Source: Runella zeae DSM 19591 (lineage in GTDB: Bacteria; Bacteroidota; Bacteroidia; Cytophagales; Spirosomataceae). Taken from it: a stretch of DNA of 64,000 nt. Below the pieces are notes generated by a model. The model worked only from the letters and a program-made list of their open reading frames with translations, was not told the origin of the DNA and ran no database searches. Both the position numbers and the translations under genes were made by a program. Position 1 is the first letter of the stretch; the number at the start of each line of letters is the position of its first letter. Positions 8,372-16,900 of the stretch are shown one piece after another. The stretch is taken from contig NZ_AUIF01000044.1 in the NCBI RefSeq assembly GCF_000423565.1, positions 1 to 64,000 of the forward strand. The letters are read 5' to 3'.

Positions 8372-9379
8372 CTATTTTAAATCTTGAATGTCCAACATTC
8401 CGATGGGCTTGCCTCCGTCTGTGACTAAGATTGTATCGACACTTGTCTTTTTAAACAACGCGGCAGCGGCATCCAAAAGAGCATCGGCTTCAATCGACAC
8501 AGGCATTTTGTATTCAAACTCTCCTACTGTTTTGCTCAACACATCACGGCCCTCATTTGAAAGCTTACGACGCAAATCTCCGTCTGTAAATACGCCTTTT
8601 ACGCTTCCATCAGGATTGACAACAGTCACGCACCCAAAGCCATATTCGGTCATTTTGACGATAGCATCCGCCAAAATAGTATCAGCTGATACGATAGGAT
8701 TGATACCATTGATAGCCTCTCCTACCGATACCGTAATCAAACGCGTATGCTCCACAAACTGCTGAGTACCAATAGCCGTAAAGTTATTCTCGGTCAAAGT
8801 CTTCATGATTTTCCAAGGCACGGTGATAGTATGGCATCCCAAATCGATGGCATTGCGCACATGTTCGGCATTGCGTACCGACGAAAACATTACTTTGGAA
8901 TCCGAACCATAAAAATTCACCATTTCTACACACTCTCCAATAAGCTTGATAGCATCATAGCCTTGGTCTTGCATTCGCCCCGCCAATACACAAATGTAGC
9001 TAGCACCCGCGCACAGAGCCATATAGGCTTGCTGAATGGTGTATACAAGGTGTACGTTGACCATCATACCACGGTCGCGGAGCATTTTACAAGCGCGTAC
9101 GCCTTCAAGCGAAACCGGAATTTTAAAGACCGTTTTGGTGGGGTCAAGCCCGAGCGCTAGCTGACGCTCTGCATCTTTGAGAATATCTTCGGCAGTATCA
9201 CCAAGAGCTTCAATCTGAAGTACGGGTACGATTTTGGAAAGTTTTACAATCATGGCATCCAAGTCGGTAACGCCTTCGCGGTGCATGAAAGTAGGGGTAG
9301 TAGTAAGACCCGCTAAAAAACCGAGTTGAAAAGCATTTTCGATTTCTTTTAAGTCGGCTGAATCAAGGTATAATTCCAT
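8372..9379 (-). CDS. Transaldolase (FSA/TalC-type) fused to a CBS-domain pair
   Basis: A 335-residue fusion. Residues 1 to about 225 form a small fructose-6-phosphate-aldolase/transaldolase barrel: MELYLDSADLKEIE start, the Schiff-base lysine in TVFKIPVS, and the end motif GCHTITVPWKIM. Residues about 232-335 are two CBS repeats, the first with GVFTDGDLRR and the second ending PIGMLDIQDLK. Both signatures are typical of the CBS pair of KdsD/KpsF arabinose-5-phosphate isomerases. The start at 9379 removes 15 non-conserved residues of the longer frame. The enzyme should act on sugar phosphates in the cytoplasm, and the CBS pair probably senses a nucleotide or CMP-sugar. The gene precedes queE on the same strand with a 32-base gap. 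Confidence 0.85.
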   Translation of the reverse strand: MELYLDSADLKEIENAFQLGFLAGLTTTPTFMHREGVTDLDAMIVKLSKIVPVLQIEALGDTAEDILKDAERQLALGLDPTKTVFKIPVSLEGVRACKMLRDRGMMVNVHLVYTIQQAYMALCAGASYICVLAGRMQDQGYDAIKLIGECVEMVNFYGSDSKVMFSSVRNAEHVRNAIDLGCHTITVPWKIMKTLTENNFTAIGTQQFVEHTRLITVSVGEAINGINPIVSADTILADAIVKMTEYGFGCVTVVNPDGSVKGVFTDGDLRRKLSNEGRDVLSKTVGEFEYKMPVSIEADALLDAAAALFKKTSVDTILVTDGGKPIGMLDIQDLK

Positions 9380-9432
9380 TTTTAATTGGTTACGCGTTAG
9401 GTTTATCCGTGGTATACGGCACAAAATTTCGG

Positions 9433-9462
9433 CAAAGGTCGCAAAAAAATAGAGGAACTCAA
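9433..9462 (-). promoter_or_regulatory. Possible promoter for the transaldolase-CBS gene
   Basis: On the minus strand TTG (revcomp 9460-9462), a 19-base spacer and GACCTTTG (revcomp 9433-9440). The -7 octamer is identical to that of rRNA P2. It lies in the space after the heparinase-like gene and about 50 bases before the start codon. Confidence 0.4.
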
Positions 9463-9477
9463 TATGAAAGATTTGAT

Positions 9478-11394
9478 TTAGTCAAGTATTGAAACTTTAG
9501 GTACTTCCACAATCTCGGCCTTCAAGTATCGTCCATAGGTAGTATACACCCATCTCTCCACTTTATGTTTTTCACTATAATGGCTCGAATACCACCCTTC
9601 ACTCAAACTTAAACGCACTTCTTGTTCTTTTTCGTCAGATACTTTCATTGAAAAATCGGTTGTAAAATTAGGAGAAGGATGCCAAATCTGATGCATGGGC
9701 AAATCAACAGGCGCATTCTCTAACCAATCTTCTACAATCCAGTGCAATTGTCCCTTTGTTTTGGTAACTCTTCGGCGATGAATGATATTTTTCCCCAACT
9801 GCCCGAAAGCACGTATATATCCTTCAAAAATCACAACTGAGCTATCAGTACTTGTCCACTGTCCCTCTGCTTTTTTGACCCAATGATACCACACAAATCG
9901 TGGCCCTTTTTGCATTTGGTCGTAAGTATCTAGCATGAGGGTATTGTGCGAAGCTGTACCAGCAAAATACTTTATCCATTGCTCATCGGTATTGTACAAA
10001 TACGAACCTGCATCTCGCAAGATATTTTCTCCTTTGACCCAGATATCCAAATGCAAATTGTCGGCTTGAAAAGGCCGGTTTTTGTACGCTCCACACCTAA
10101 CAAAGGTCAGTACACTTTCTTCTTTAAAACTATAATATCCTCCAATATCAAAGTGCTGAAGAGATAGTTGGGAAACATCTTTTTTGGGTAATTGAGAAGT
10201 GCTTAATCCATACCAAAAAGTTTCGTCGGTATTTTCACGCTGTTGTCCAAGTACTGCCGCCAAAGCGGATAATTGAGGGCGATAATCACGAAAATGAGCA
10301 TCTGATAGCGGAAAAAACAGCGCGCCGTCGTTGTTGCCGTAGTTGGGCAGCCAACCCGTAATGTCATCTTGACATGCTTCCAAAAATGCTAGCGATTTTC
10401 TAGCTCTCTCATACAATACTTCATCAAAACGCTCATGATTGAGATGCGCCAAACGAATCCCCCAAGTGAGCAATTGTACCACCACGCGGTGATAATTCAT
10501 CGAAAACTGCAAAAAAGTGCCGTCTTCGTAGATTTGGTACGCTACTTCTTCTTCAAACCATTTTTTACCTTTTGCCTTCCAGCGTTTTGATTCAGGAAAA
10601 TAAGGGTACAATACCCCCACTAAATACAACGTGAGGGTTTCGGTAATAGCGTGATTGTTTCTGACAGCAATCCTCGAAAAATCAATATTGGCTTCCACAT
10701 GCCGCATTTGCCAATAAACAATGTGCATGATGCGTTCAAAACGCTCGGTAGTCAAAGCTGGGCTATGCTTATAATAATGTAGAGCAAAGGTCCAATTGAG
10801 TACCCTCAGCGACATTTCTTGACTGCAACGCCAGTTGGGGCCGCAATTGACGGGATTGGCCGCAATCCAGCCATCAATCTCGCTAAAAACAGTTTCCGAA
10901 AAATCGGTTTGAGTAGATAAGTCATAACGAATCAGGGGATACAAAAACGCAAATCGGGACTTTTCCCATACATATTTGATGTCTCCTGCCGTAGACGAAA
11001 AATCTGGAATTTGGGTCCAATGCCGCGTAGCGTCGTAGCGATAGCCATTGGAAGGGTTTACTAACCAATCTTTAACTTGATAGTATTTGGCACTAAAAAA
11101 CAGGATATTTCCTGACTGATATTCGGCTATCTGCTGCTGCAGTTTAGGCGAAGGGCCTGCCTTAGAGAAGGATAAAAGACTGTTTTTACTTTCGAAAAAA
11201 AAAGAAACAGGTAGCTCACGCCATTTTTCTACAGAAATCCACCTTTCAAAAGGAGGTGATGTAGGAAAAGCAGCTTTGAGTAGTCCTGTTTTTCGACGTA
11301 CTTCATACCACACTCGAAACCACGCATAACGCGGCCCCATGTTGCGTAATATTTGAAAAAAAGCCCACATTCCTTCAGAAAGAGAAAGAGCCAT
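9478..11394 (-). CDS. Heparinase II/III family protein
   Basis: A 638-residue protein with the two-part layout of the heparinase II/III and alginate-lyase superfamily: an alpha/alpha-barrel part (about residues 30-370, including SRIAVRNNHAITETLTLYL) and a beta-sandwich part (about 390-630, starting near FDIGGYYSFKEES and including FAGTASHNTLMLD). The N-terminal segment MGPRYAWFRVWYEVRRKTG is typical of family members found in surface-polysaccharide loci. No convincing signal peptide is visible, so an extracellular role is uncertain. Substrate cannot be read from sequence; acidic polysaccharide elimination or modification is the family norm. The start could also be the ATG for MWAFFQ or MGPRYAW. 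It lies 40 bases after DUF5606 on the same strand. Confidence 0.8.
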   Translation of the reverse strand: MALSLSEGMWAFFQILRNMGPRYAWFRVWYEVRRKTGLLKAAFPTSPPFERWISVEKWRELPVSFFFESKNSLLSFSKAGPSPKLQQQIAEYQSGNILFFSAKYYQVKDWLVNPSNGYRYDATRHWTQIPDFSSTAGDIKYVWEKSRFAFLYPLIRYDLSTQTDFSETVFSEIDGWIAANPVNCGPNWRCSQEMSLRVLNWTFALHYYKHSPALTTERFERIMHIVYWQMRHVEANIDFSRIAVRNNHAITETLTLYLVGVLYPYFPESKRWKAKGKKWFEEEVAYQIYEDGTFLQFSMNYHRVVVQLLTWGIRLAHLNHERFDEVLYERARKSLAFLEACQDDITGWLPNYGNNDGALFFPLSDAHFRDYRPQLSALAAVLGQQRENTDETFWYGLSTSQLPKKDVSQLSLQHFDIGGYYSFKEESVLTFVRCGAYKNRPFQADNLHLDIWVKGENILRDAGSYLYNTDEQWIKYFAGTASHNTLMLDTYDQMQKGPRFVWYHWVKKAEGQWTSTDSSVVIFEGYIRAFGQLGKNIIHRRRVTKTKGQLHWIVEDWLENAPVDLPMHQIWHPSPNFTTDFSMKVSDEKEQEVRLSLSEGWYSSHYSEKHKVERWVYTTYGRYLKAEIVEVPKVSILD

Positions 11395-11434
11395 GACTTG
11401 GGGCCACGGCTCTCATGCATGTGTTTTTGTTGTA

Positions 11435-11869
11435 CTATTTTTCTTCCTCTACCTCTTTGGTTTCGGTAGCTGCCTCAAATACCTCTGGTAAATATTTCAA
11501 AAGGATATTGTACCAGTTGATAATCTTACGCATATCAGACAAATACACTTTGTCGCTATCATAGCCTGGCAAAACCTCCGACATAAAATCTACCAACTGA
11601 TAGTCTGAAAGGGCTTTGGCATCCAATGTTTTATCTTTGTATTTGGCATGAATTGACAAAAACACATCCGCTAAAGGAGTGGCTTTTTGGTCGTCAGCCA
11701 TAAAAATAGAAATATCTTTCAACACCGACACTCTAGCAGAAGCGCCCATCATTGACTTGTCACGTTTGTCATCTAAGCTCTCGACGATTACACCTCCACG
11801 ACCAGGTTTTAAAATGCGGTAAAGACCGCTTTTGCCCGAAAAATTGGCAATCTCTTTCAACAATTCCAT
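11435..11869 (-). CDS. DUF5606 family protein
   Basis: A 144-residue cytoplasmic protein of a Bacteroidota-specific family, recognised by the start MELLKEIANFSGKSGLYRILKPGRGGVIVESLD and the following ARVSVLKDISIF block. Residues about 60-120 look helical, and the last 20 residues are acidic and low-complexity (ATETKEVEEEK). Function is unknown. It has its own likely -7 element upstream (11915-11922) and may be co-transcribed with the heparinase-like gene. Confidence 0.85.
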   Translation of the reverse strand: MELLKEIANFSGKSGLYRILKPGRGGVIVESLDDKRDKSMMGASARVSVLKDISIFMADDQKATPLADVFLSIHAKYKDKTLDAKALSDYQLVDFMSEVLPGYDSDKVYLSDMRKIINWYNILLKYLPEVFEAATETKEVEEEK

Positions 11870-11914
11870 ATGATAGTAATGATTTTTGCGATGTTAATTT
11901 TAGCAATCAGGGCG

Positions 11915-11922
11915 CAAAAATA
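11915..11922 (-). promoter_or_regulatory. Possible -7 element for DUF5606
   Basis: On the minus strand this reads TATTTTTG, a full TAnnTTTG match, 46 bases before the start codon. The nearest good TTTG is 24 bases upstream (revcomp 11947-11950), longer than the spacing of 19-20 seen at better promoters here, so this is tentative. Confidence 0.35.
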
Positions 11923-12034
11923 AAAGTTTTTTCAAACGTTTTACATCAAATCTAAAGGAATTAATCCTTTGCCAACAAATAGCCCCTTACCAAAGTTAAT
12001 TCTATCAAACCCAACAATTAGCATCCAGAATCAG

Positions 12035-12066
12035 TAGATTTGTAGCTTATTCCCCATTTATATTTG
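12035..12066 (+). promoter_or_regulatory. Possible promoter elements for the cupredoxin gene
   Basis: Two -7-like octamers, TAGATTTG (12035-12042) and TATATTTG (12059-12066), lie 32-63 bases before the start codon at 12098. Neither has a well-spaced -33 TTTG, so which one is used, if either, is open. Confidence 0.3.
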
Positions 12067-12097
12067 TCAGTATTCATTCACTTGCCACCCTTATCCA

Positions 12098-13180
12098 ATG
12101 CGAAGCGTTCTTATATTTTTAATGTTCTGTATTGCTACTAGTACCTTTGCTCAATCCGACACTACCATTACGCTACAAGCCATTACGGGGCTTCAATATG
12201 ACCTCGCCAGATTTGCAGTCAAGCCTTCTCAAAAGGTCACTATTGTGTTCAAAAATGTGGACGATATGGCTCATAACCTCGTTTTTACCCAGCCCGGCAA
12301 ACGCCTCTCCGTAGTAGAAACAGTCATCAAAATGGGAGATAAAGCCCAAGCTACCAACTATGTCCCAGCATCTACCGAAGTGTTGGCCGCCAGCAAAATA
12401 TTGATTCCCAATTCAACCGAAACGTTTTCATTTGTGGCTCCTCCCCAAGAGGGAGTATACCCTTATGTATGTACTTATCCGGGGCATGGCTATGTCATGT
12501 ATGGTGCTATGTATGTGACTACTAAGGCATTGCCTCCTCTTAGCAAAGATGCTAACATTCCTCCTACGCGTCAAATCGACGCGCCCGTCGAAATAGTTTC
12601 GCCGCATCCGTTTCCGCTGGAGTATCCTCTCATTTATCGCACTTTCATGCCAGACTGTGGCCCTGCGGCTATTGCGGTGGCTATCAATCCCAACCATTCT
12701 TATTGCTTTGATGCTGGCAAGTGTTATTTACGCTATGCTTGGACGGGGGGATTTGTGGACAACACCGCCCATTGGAAAGGCAACGGCAACGCGCTTGCTG
12801 CTATCAAAGGAATGATTTATTTCAAAGACAAAGTCACTTATCCACTGCGTATTGGAAAAGCTGATAAGCTCCCCGAAGTGCATTTTAAAGGATATTCGCT
12901 CCAAAAACGTTTGCCCGTTTTCAGCTATACCCTCGACGGCGTAGCAGTCAAAGAAACCTTAAAAAGCTTGATAGATGATAGCGGGCTATCACGTACATTT
13001 TCGTTTGGAAAACCCACTCAACAAACTTTATATTTTGTAACACAAACCGACGACGGCATCGTTTATAAATCATCTACCGGCAAGTGGACCAATGGAGTAC
13101 TGATGATTCCGAAAGGTACCACTCAACTTACGCTCACCATGAAGCGCCAAACGGCGACTCATTCGGTTCATCATCACTAG
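12098..13180 (+). CDS. Exported cupredoxin (azurin/plastocyanin-like) protein
   Basis: A 360-residue periplasmic or cell-surface protein. A signal peptide covers residues 1-19 (ends TFAQ). Residues about 22-140 form a cupredoxin domain with type 1 copper ligands in the azurin pattern: H59 in DDMAHN, then C125, H130 and M134 spaced C-x4-H-x3-M. The remaining 200 residues are rich in beta structure and match nothing I can name; the end is histidine-rich (HSVHHH). It probably carries electrons for the propeller dehydrogenase encoded 48 bases downstream on the same strand. A copper electron carrier beside a PQQ/sorbosone-dehydrogenase-like gene is a common pairing in Bacteroidota and Planctomycetes. 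Confidence 0.8.
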   Translation: MRSVLIFLMFCIATSTFAQSDTTITLQAITGLQYDLARFAVKPSQKVTIVFKNVDDMAHNLVFTQPGKRLSVVETVIKMGDKAQATNYVPASTEVLAASKILIPNSTETFSFVAPPQEGVYPYVCTYPGHGYVMYGAMYVTTKALPPLSKDANIPPTRQIDAPVEIVSPHPFPLEYPLIYRTFMPDCGPAAIAVAINPNHSYCFDAGKCYLRYAWTGGFVDNTAHWKGNGNALAAIKGMIYFKDKVTYPLRIGKADKLPEVHFKGYSLQKRLPVFSYTLDGVAVKETLKSLIDDSGLSRTFSFGKPTQQTLYFVTQTDDGIVYKSSTGKWTNGVLMIPKGTTQLTLTMKRQTATHSVHHH

Positions 13181-13228
13181 ATTTTTATTTTTTTGCTCGA
13201 CTCATTCATTTGTAGATTTTTTTTCAAA

Positions 13229-14725
13229 ATGACCCGACCAATTTCTTTGCTTAGATACTTTCTGTTTACTTTTTTTATTGTTTCGGCATCTACCTGTGTA
13301 GTCATAGCTCAACGTGATACCATCACGAATTACTACGAAACTGAGCAAATAAAACTTCCCAAGGGCCTCCGTGCCGAAACAGGTGGCTTGGATTTTATGC
13401 CTGATGGACGCTTGATAGCTTGTTTTCATTTGGGAGAGGTTATGACTTATAATCCCAAAACGAAAGTTTGGAAAAAATTTGCCGAAGGTCTTCATGACCC
13501 ACTAGGCGTGGTAGCTATCAGCAACAGCGAGATTTTGGTCATGCAACGTCCCGAACTCACCCGTATTAAAGATACCAACGGTGACGGCATAGCTGATGTC
13601 TACGAAACCGTCACGGACGATTTCGGGATGTCGGGCAACTACCATGAGTTTGCGTTTGGGCCTTTGAAAGATAAAGAGGGCAATTACTTCATTGCGCTCA
13701 ATGTAGCCTCCAATGGCGCAGGAATCCGCCCCGAAATCCGTGGCACTTACGATTCACTAAGCCGCGAAGGTCGGATGTATTCGTGCGTACCATACCGTGG
13801 CTGGGTGATGAAATACAACGTAAAAACCAAAAAATTAGAGCCTTATGCCTCGGGTTTCCGCTCACCGAATGGCCTAGGATTTGACGCAAAAGGACGGCTA
13901 TATGTATCTGACAACCAAGGAGACTGGCGCGGCACTAGCCCGCTTTACCATGTCGAAAAAGGTAAATTTTATGGTCATGTGGCGAGTCTTATTTGGGAAA
14001 AGGATTTTCCTCGTATCAAGCCACTTTCACTACCGGTAGAGAAGCTCGATAGTATGCGTACGCGTGAGGCTATTGCCTTTCCTCATACCGAAATTGCCCA
14101 TTCCGTGACCCAGCCACTCCTAGACAATACGGGTGGTAAGTTTGGACCTTTTACGGGTCAAATGTTCATTGGAGAAATGGACTATCCACGTCTTGTGAGA
14201 CTTTTGTTTGAAGAAATCAACGGCCAAATGCAAGGAGCTTGCGTTGCATTTGGCGATGGCACCGGACTGTTGAAAGGAAACAATCGATTGGTTTTTGATA
14301 AAAATGGTGACTTATGGGTAGGTCACAATGACCACGGATGGGTAGGCGATGAAGGTCTTTCGCGTATTCATTGGAAAGGCAAAGTACCGCTCGACATCAT
14401 GGCGATGAACCTTAGCAGCGACGGTTTTGAGTTGACTTTCTCACTACCCGTCGATGCTGCGGTGGCATCCAACCCTTCACTTTACAAATTTCAGCGCTAT
14501 TATTATAAATACCACCGCCCCTATGGTTCGCCCAAAACCGATATTGCTGATGTAGCCGTAAAAGAAGTAAAAGTATCTCCCGATGGAAAAAAAGTAAGCA
14601 TAAAACTGGCTGAACTCAAAGCTGGCTATGTATATGACCTCAAAATGGGAGAACTCAAAACTCCCAATGGTCAACTGCTAATGAATCGTGCTATCTATTA
14701 TACGCTGAATCAGCTACGGAAATAA
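13229..14725 (+). CDS. PQQ-dependent sugar dehydrogenase-like beta-propeller protein
   Basis: A 498-residue exported protein beginning MTRPISLLRYFLF with a signal peptide ending VIAQ; the longer frame from 13193 adds 12 residues and seems wrong. The body is a six-bladed propeller of the soluble glucose/sorbosone dehydrogenase class, with recurring blade motifs GGLDFMPDGRLIA, GLHDPLGVV, FRSPNGLGFDAKGRLYVSDNQGDW and KNGDLWVGHNDHGW. A small beta domain covers about 415-498. It may oxidise a sugar or alcohol in the periplasm and pass electrons to the upstream cupredoxin. Substrate and cofactor are not shown by the sequence. A terminator follows 14 bases after the stop. Confidence 0.75.
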   Translation: MTRPISLLRYFLFTFFIVSASTCVVIAQRDTITNYYETEQIKLPKGLRAETGGLDFMPDGRLIACFHLGEVMTYNPKTKVWKKFAEGLHDPLGVVAISNSEILVMQRPELTRIKDTNGDGIADVYETVTDDFGMSGNYHEFAFGPLKDKEGNYFIALNVASNGAGIRPEIRGTYDSLSREGRMYSCVPYRGWVMKYNVKTKKLEPYASGFRSPNGLGFDAKGRLYVSDNQGDWRGTSPLYHVEKGKFYGHVASLIWEKDFPRIKPLSLPVEKLDSMRTREAIAFPHTEIAHSVTQPLLDNTGGKFGPFTGQMFIGEMDYPRLVRLLFEEINGQMQGACVAFGDGTGLLKGNNRLVFDKNGDLWVGHNDHGWVGDEGLSRIHWKGKVPLDIMAMNLSSDGFELTFSLPVDAAVASNPSLYKFQRYYYKYHRPYGSPKTDIADVAVKEVKVSPDGKKVSIKLAELKAGYVYDLKMGELKTPNGQLLMNRAIYYTLNQLRK

Positions 14726-14738
14726 TTGCTATCAGCAT

Positions 14739-14777
14739 AAAAAAAGCCTTCCCAAGTTTCTAGGAAGGCCTTTTTTA
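14739..14777. terminator. Bidirectional terminator between convergent genes
   Basis: AAAAAAGCCTTCC (from 14739) pairs with GGAAGGCCTTTTTT (ending 14776) around a 10-base loop, with one mismatch. A-run and T-run flanks make it work in both directions, serving the propeller gene (plus) and DUF1501 (minus). Confidence 0.85.
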
Positions 14778-14789
14778 TTAACAAGAAAA

Positions 14790-16265
14790 TCAAGCAATTA
14801 CATTTTTAATCACCTTTCCAGAGACATCTGTCAGCCGGAAATTTCGGCCTTGAAATTCGTAGATGAGTTTTTCGTGGTCAAAACCCAGTTGATGCAAAAT
14901 CGTGGCTTGTAAATCGTGAATATGCGTACGGTCTTTAACTCCAAAGTACCCAAGTTCGTCGCTTTCGCCCATGCTAAAACCTCTTTTTACTCCTCCTCCT
15001 GCCATCCAACACGTAAAAGCATCGGTATGATGGTCACGGCCTTTGAAAGGCATTTTTTTGCCATTTCGGTTTTCTTGCATGGGTGTTCGGCCAAATTCGG
15101 TACCCCATACCACCAAGGTTTCATCAAGCATACCACGTTGTTTCAAATCCAACAACAAGGCCGTCATGGCTTGGTCGATTTGATTGACTTTATCGCGCAG
15201 CCCAAACTCCAAAGAAGTACCTTTTCCGTCGCCGTGGGTATCCCACCCCCAATCGTATAGTTGTACAAAACGTACGCCTTTTTCTACCAGTTTACGAGCA
15301 AGGAGGCAGTTGTTGGCAAAAGAAGCTTTTCCCGGCTCGGTGCCATATAACTGATGAATGTAAGCGGGTTCTTTGCTTATATCCATTACTTCGGGCACGG
15401 ATACTTGCATTTTGAAGGCCATTTCATACTGCGCAATCCGCGCCAATGTCTCGGGGTCTTTAAATTCCTCGTATTGCTGCCGATTTACTTCCGACAAAGC
15501 ATCAATGGCTTTTTTGCGCAAATCGCGGTCTAGTCCACCTGGGTCACTCAAAAAAAGCACGGGGTCGCCTTCGGAGCGGCATTGTACACCTTGGTACACC
15601 GAAGGCAAAAACCCACTACCCCACACTGACTTTCCAGCATCGGGGGCTTTACCACCCGAAGTAAGCACCACAAAACCCGGCAAATTTGAGTTTTCGGAGC
15701 CTAGTCCGTACGTCACCCACGAACCCATAGACGGACGTCCTAGCCGCGCACTACCTGTGTGCATAAATAGCTGCGCAGGGGCATGATTGAACTGATCGGT
15801 ATACATTGCCTTCAAAAACGACATCTCGTCGGCGACTTTTGGCAAGTGAGTAAAGTAATCAGACATCCACGCGCCTGATTGGCCGTGTTGCTTAAACACT
15901 CCCACCGACCCCAGCATATCAGGTACTCCACGAATAAAAGCAAATTTTTTCCCCTCCAAAAAAGAAGGTGGGCAAGGCTTCCCGTCGAGTTTGGCAAGTT
16001 CGGGTTTGTAATCCCAAAGCTCCAACTGAGAAGGTGAGCCGCACATATGTAAGAAAATAACGGCCTTTGCCTTAGCGGCAAACTGCGTTATTTTAGGATC
16101 TAAAGGATTGGTAATAATGGGCGCACTTACTTTTTTTTCTGATCCACATCCGCTAAAAATTGTCCCCAAGGCCATCATTCCTAGCCCTGAAGTGCATTGT
16201 TTTAGAAAATGCCGCCGTGTTTCTAACAGCGCCGACTCTATTTGAAGTTCTTCTTGAAGTTTCAT
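14790..16265 (-). CDS. DUF1501 family protein, Tat-exported
   Basis: A 491-residue protein of the DUF1501 family, whose fold belongs to the alkaline-phosphatase/sulfatase superfamily. The leader has a twin-arginine motif (ETRRHFLKQC) followed by a hydrophobic segment and a cysteine in SGCGS, suggesting Tat export. Typical family blocks are HMCGSPSQLELWDYKPEL, TGSARLGRPSMGSWVTYGLG, DWGWDTHG, VWGTEFGRTPM and GRDHHTDAFTCWMAGGGVKRG. Catalytic activity is unknown for the family. In Planctomycetes and Bacteroidota, DUF1501 genes usually sit directly after a PSD1/DUF1553 gene; here that candidate partner lies 11 kb away at 27685-30441, same strand, with six plus-strand genes between. Confidence 0.88.
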   Translation of the reverse strand: MKLQEELQIESALLETRRHFLKQCTSGLGMMALGTIFSGCGSEKKVSAPIITNPLDPKITQFAAKAKAVIFLHMCGSPSQLELWDYKPELAKLDGKPCPPSFLEGKKFAFIRGVPDMLGSVGVFKQHGQSGAWMSDYFTHLPKVADEMSFLKAMYTDQFNHAPAQLFMHTGSARLGRPSMGSWVTYGLGSENSNLPGFVVLTSGGKAPDAGKSVWGSGFLPSVYQGVQCRSEGDPVLFLSDPGGLDRDLRKKAIDALSEVNRQQYEEFKDPETLARIAQYEMAFKMQVSVPEVMDISKEPAYIHQLYGTEPGKASFANNCLLARKLVEKGVRFVQLYDWGWDTHGDGKGTSLEFGLRDKVNQIDQAMTALLLDLKQRGMLDETLVVWGTEFGRTPMQENRNGKKMPFKGRDHHTDAFTCWMAGGGVKRGFSMGESDELGYFGVKDRTHIHDLQATILHQLGFDHEKLIYEFQGRNFRLTDVSGKVIKNVIA

Positions 16266-16900
16266 TCAGTTTTAATAGAAAAAACGATGTGTTTTTGAAA
16301 AAGCAAGTTAGCAAATTTTGATGGGTATTGTCTTTAAATTGCCCTACAAAGTATTTAATTTTTTAACTACCTAGCGATATGCTTTCCGCAATAGGCCGTT
16401 TAATCAAGCAAATACGCAAAATCAAACCAGATTTTATTGTAAATTACCCTGAATCTCCTCAAACCCCGCGCCTTTAGGCTGGGGCTAAAAATAGGGCAAT
16501 ATCGCCGAGGCTTTAGCCCTGAATTTCAACTATTCAATTTGAAAAAGTCAGGGCTAAATCCCTTCATATACCCTCCTTGTTACTTCTTGCCCCAGCCTGA
16601 AGGCCTGGGGTTTGAGCATTATATTATATATAATATCCCGTCTAATTCTGCTTAATTAATTAAACAGAAGCGAAAGATTTTTGTGTACTTACTCGAACAT
16701 AATTCATTGATTTTGAACAAACAACTACCGCAACAGACCGTGATTAACCGCGAAGCGGCTCCCACTTAGAAAAGGTTTTACCCTCTTAATGAGTTTCCGG
16801 GGTGATTGCCTAAAAATTGCTTATAGCCTACTTTTTATTGCCTAGAGCTAAGTAGTCACATTATTTATATAGTCTAAACTATTTGGAAAAATAATAGAGT
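16266..16900. other. Non-coding space between DUF1501 and the MoxR island
   Basis: 635 bases between divergent genes. The middle holds a MITE-like nested palindromic element (about 16403-16665). The rest is A/T-rich with no credible reading frame, RNA gene or clear -33/-7 promoter pair. The promoter of the six-gene plus-strand operon must lie in the last 230 bases, but I cannot pick it out. Confidence 0.6.
16403..16665. mobile_element. MITE-like nested palindromic element, copy 1
   Basis: Outer arms 16458-16484 and 16590-16616 are 27-base inverted repeats with three mismatches, containing CCTTTAGGCTGGGG / CCCCAGCCTGAAGG. Inner arms GGCTTTAGCCCTGA (16509-16522) and TCAGGGCTAAATC (16548-16560) are also inverted. 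Beyond them, A/T-rich ends at about 16403-16440 and 16625-16665 resemble the terminal repeats of the copy at 52661-52919. No reading frame lies inside. The exact ends are uncertain. Confidence 0.65.

Noticed and set aside
11229-11420. 63-codon minus-strand frame overlapping the heparinase start
   Set aside because: It lies out of frame inside the conserved N-terminal part of the heparinase-like gene and shows no family features.
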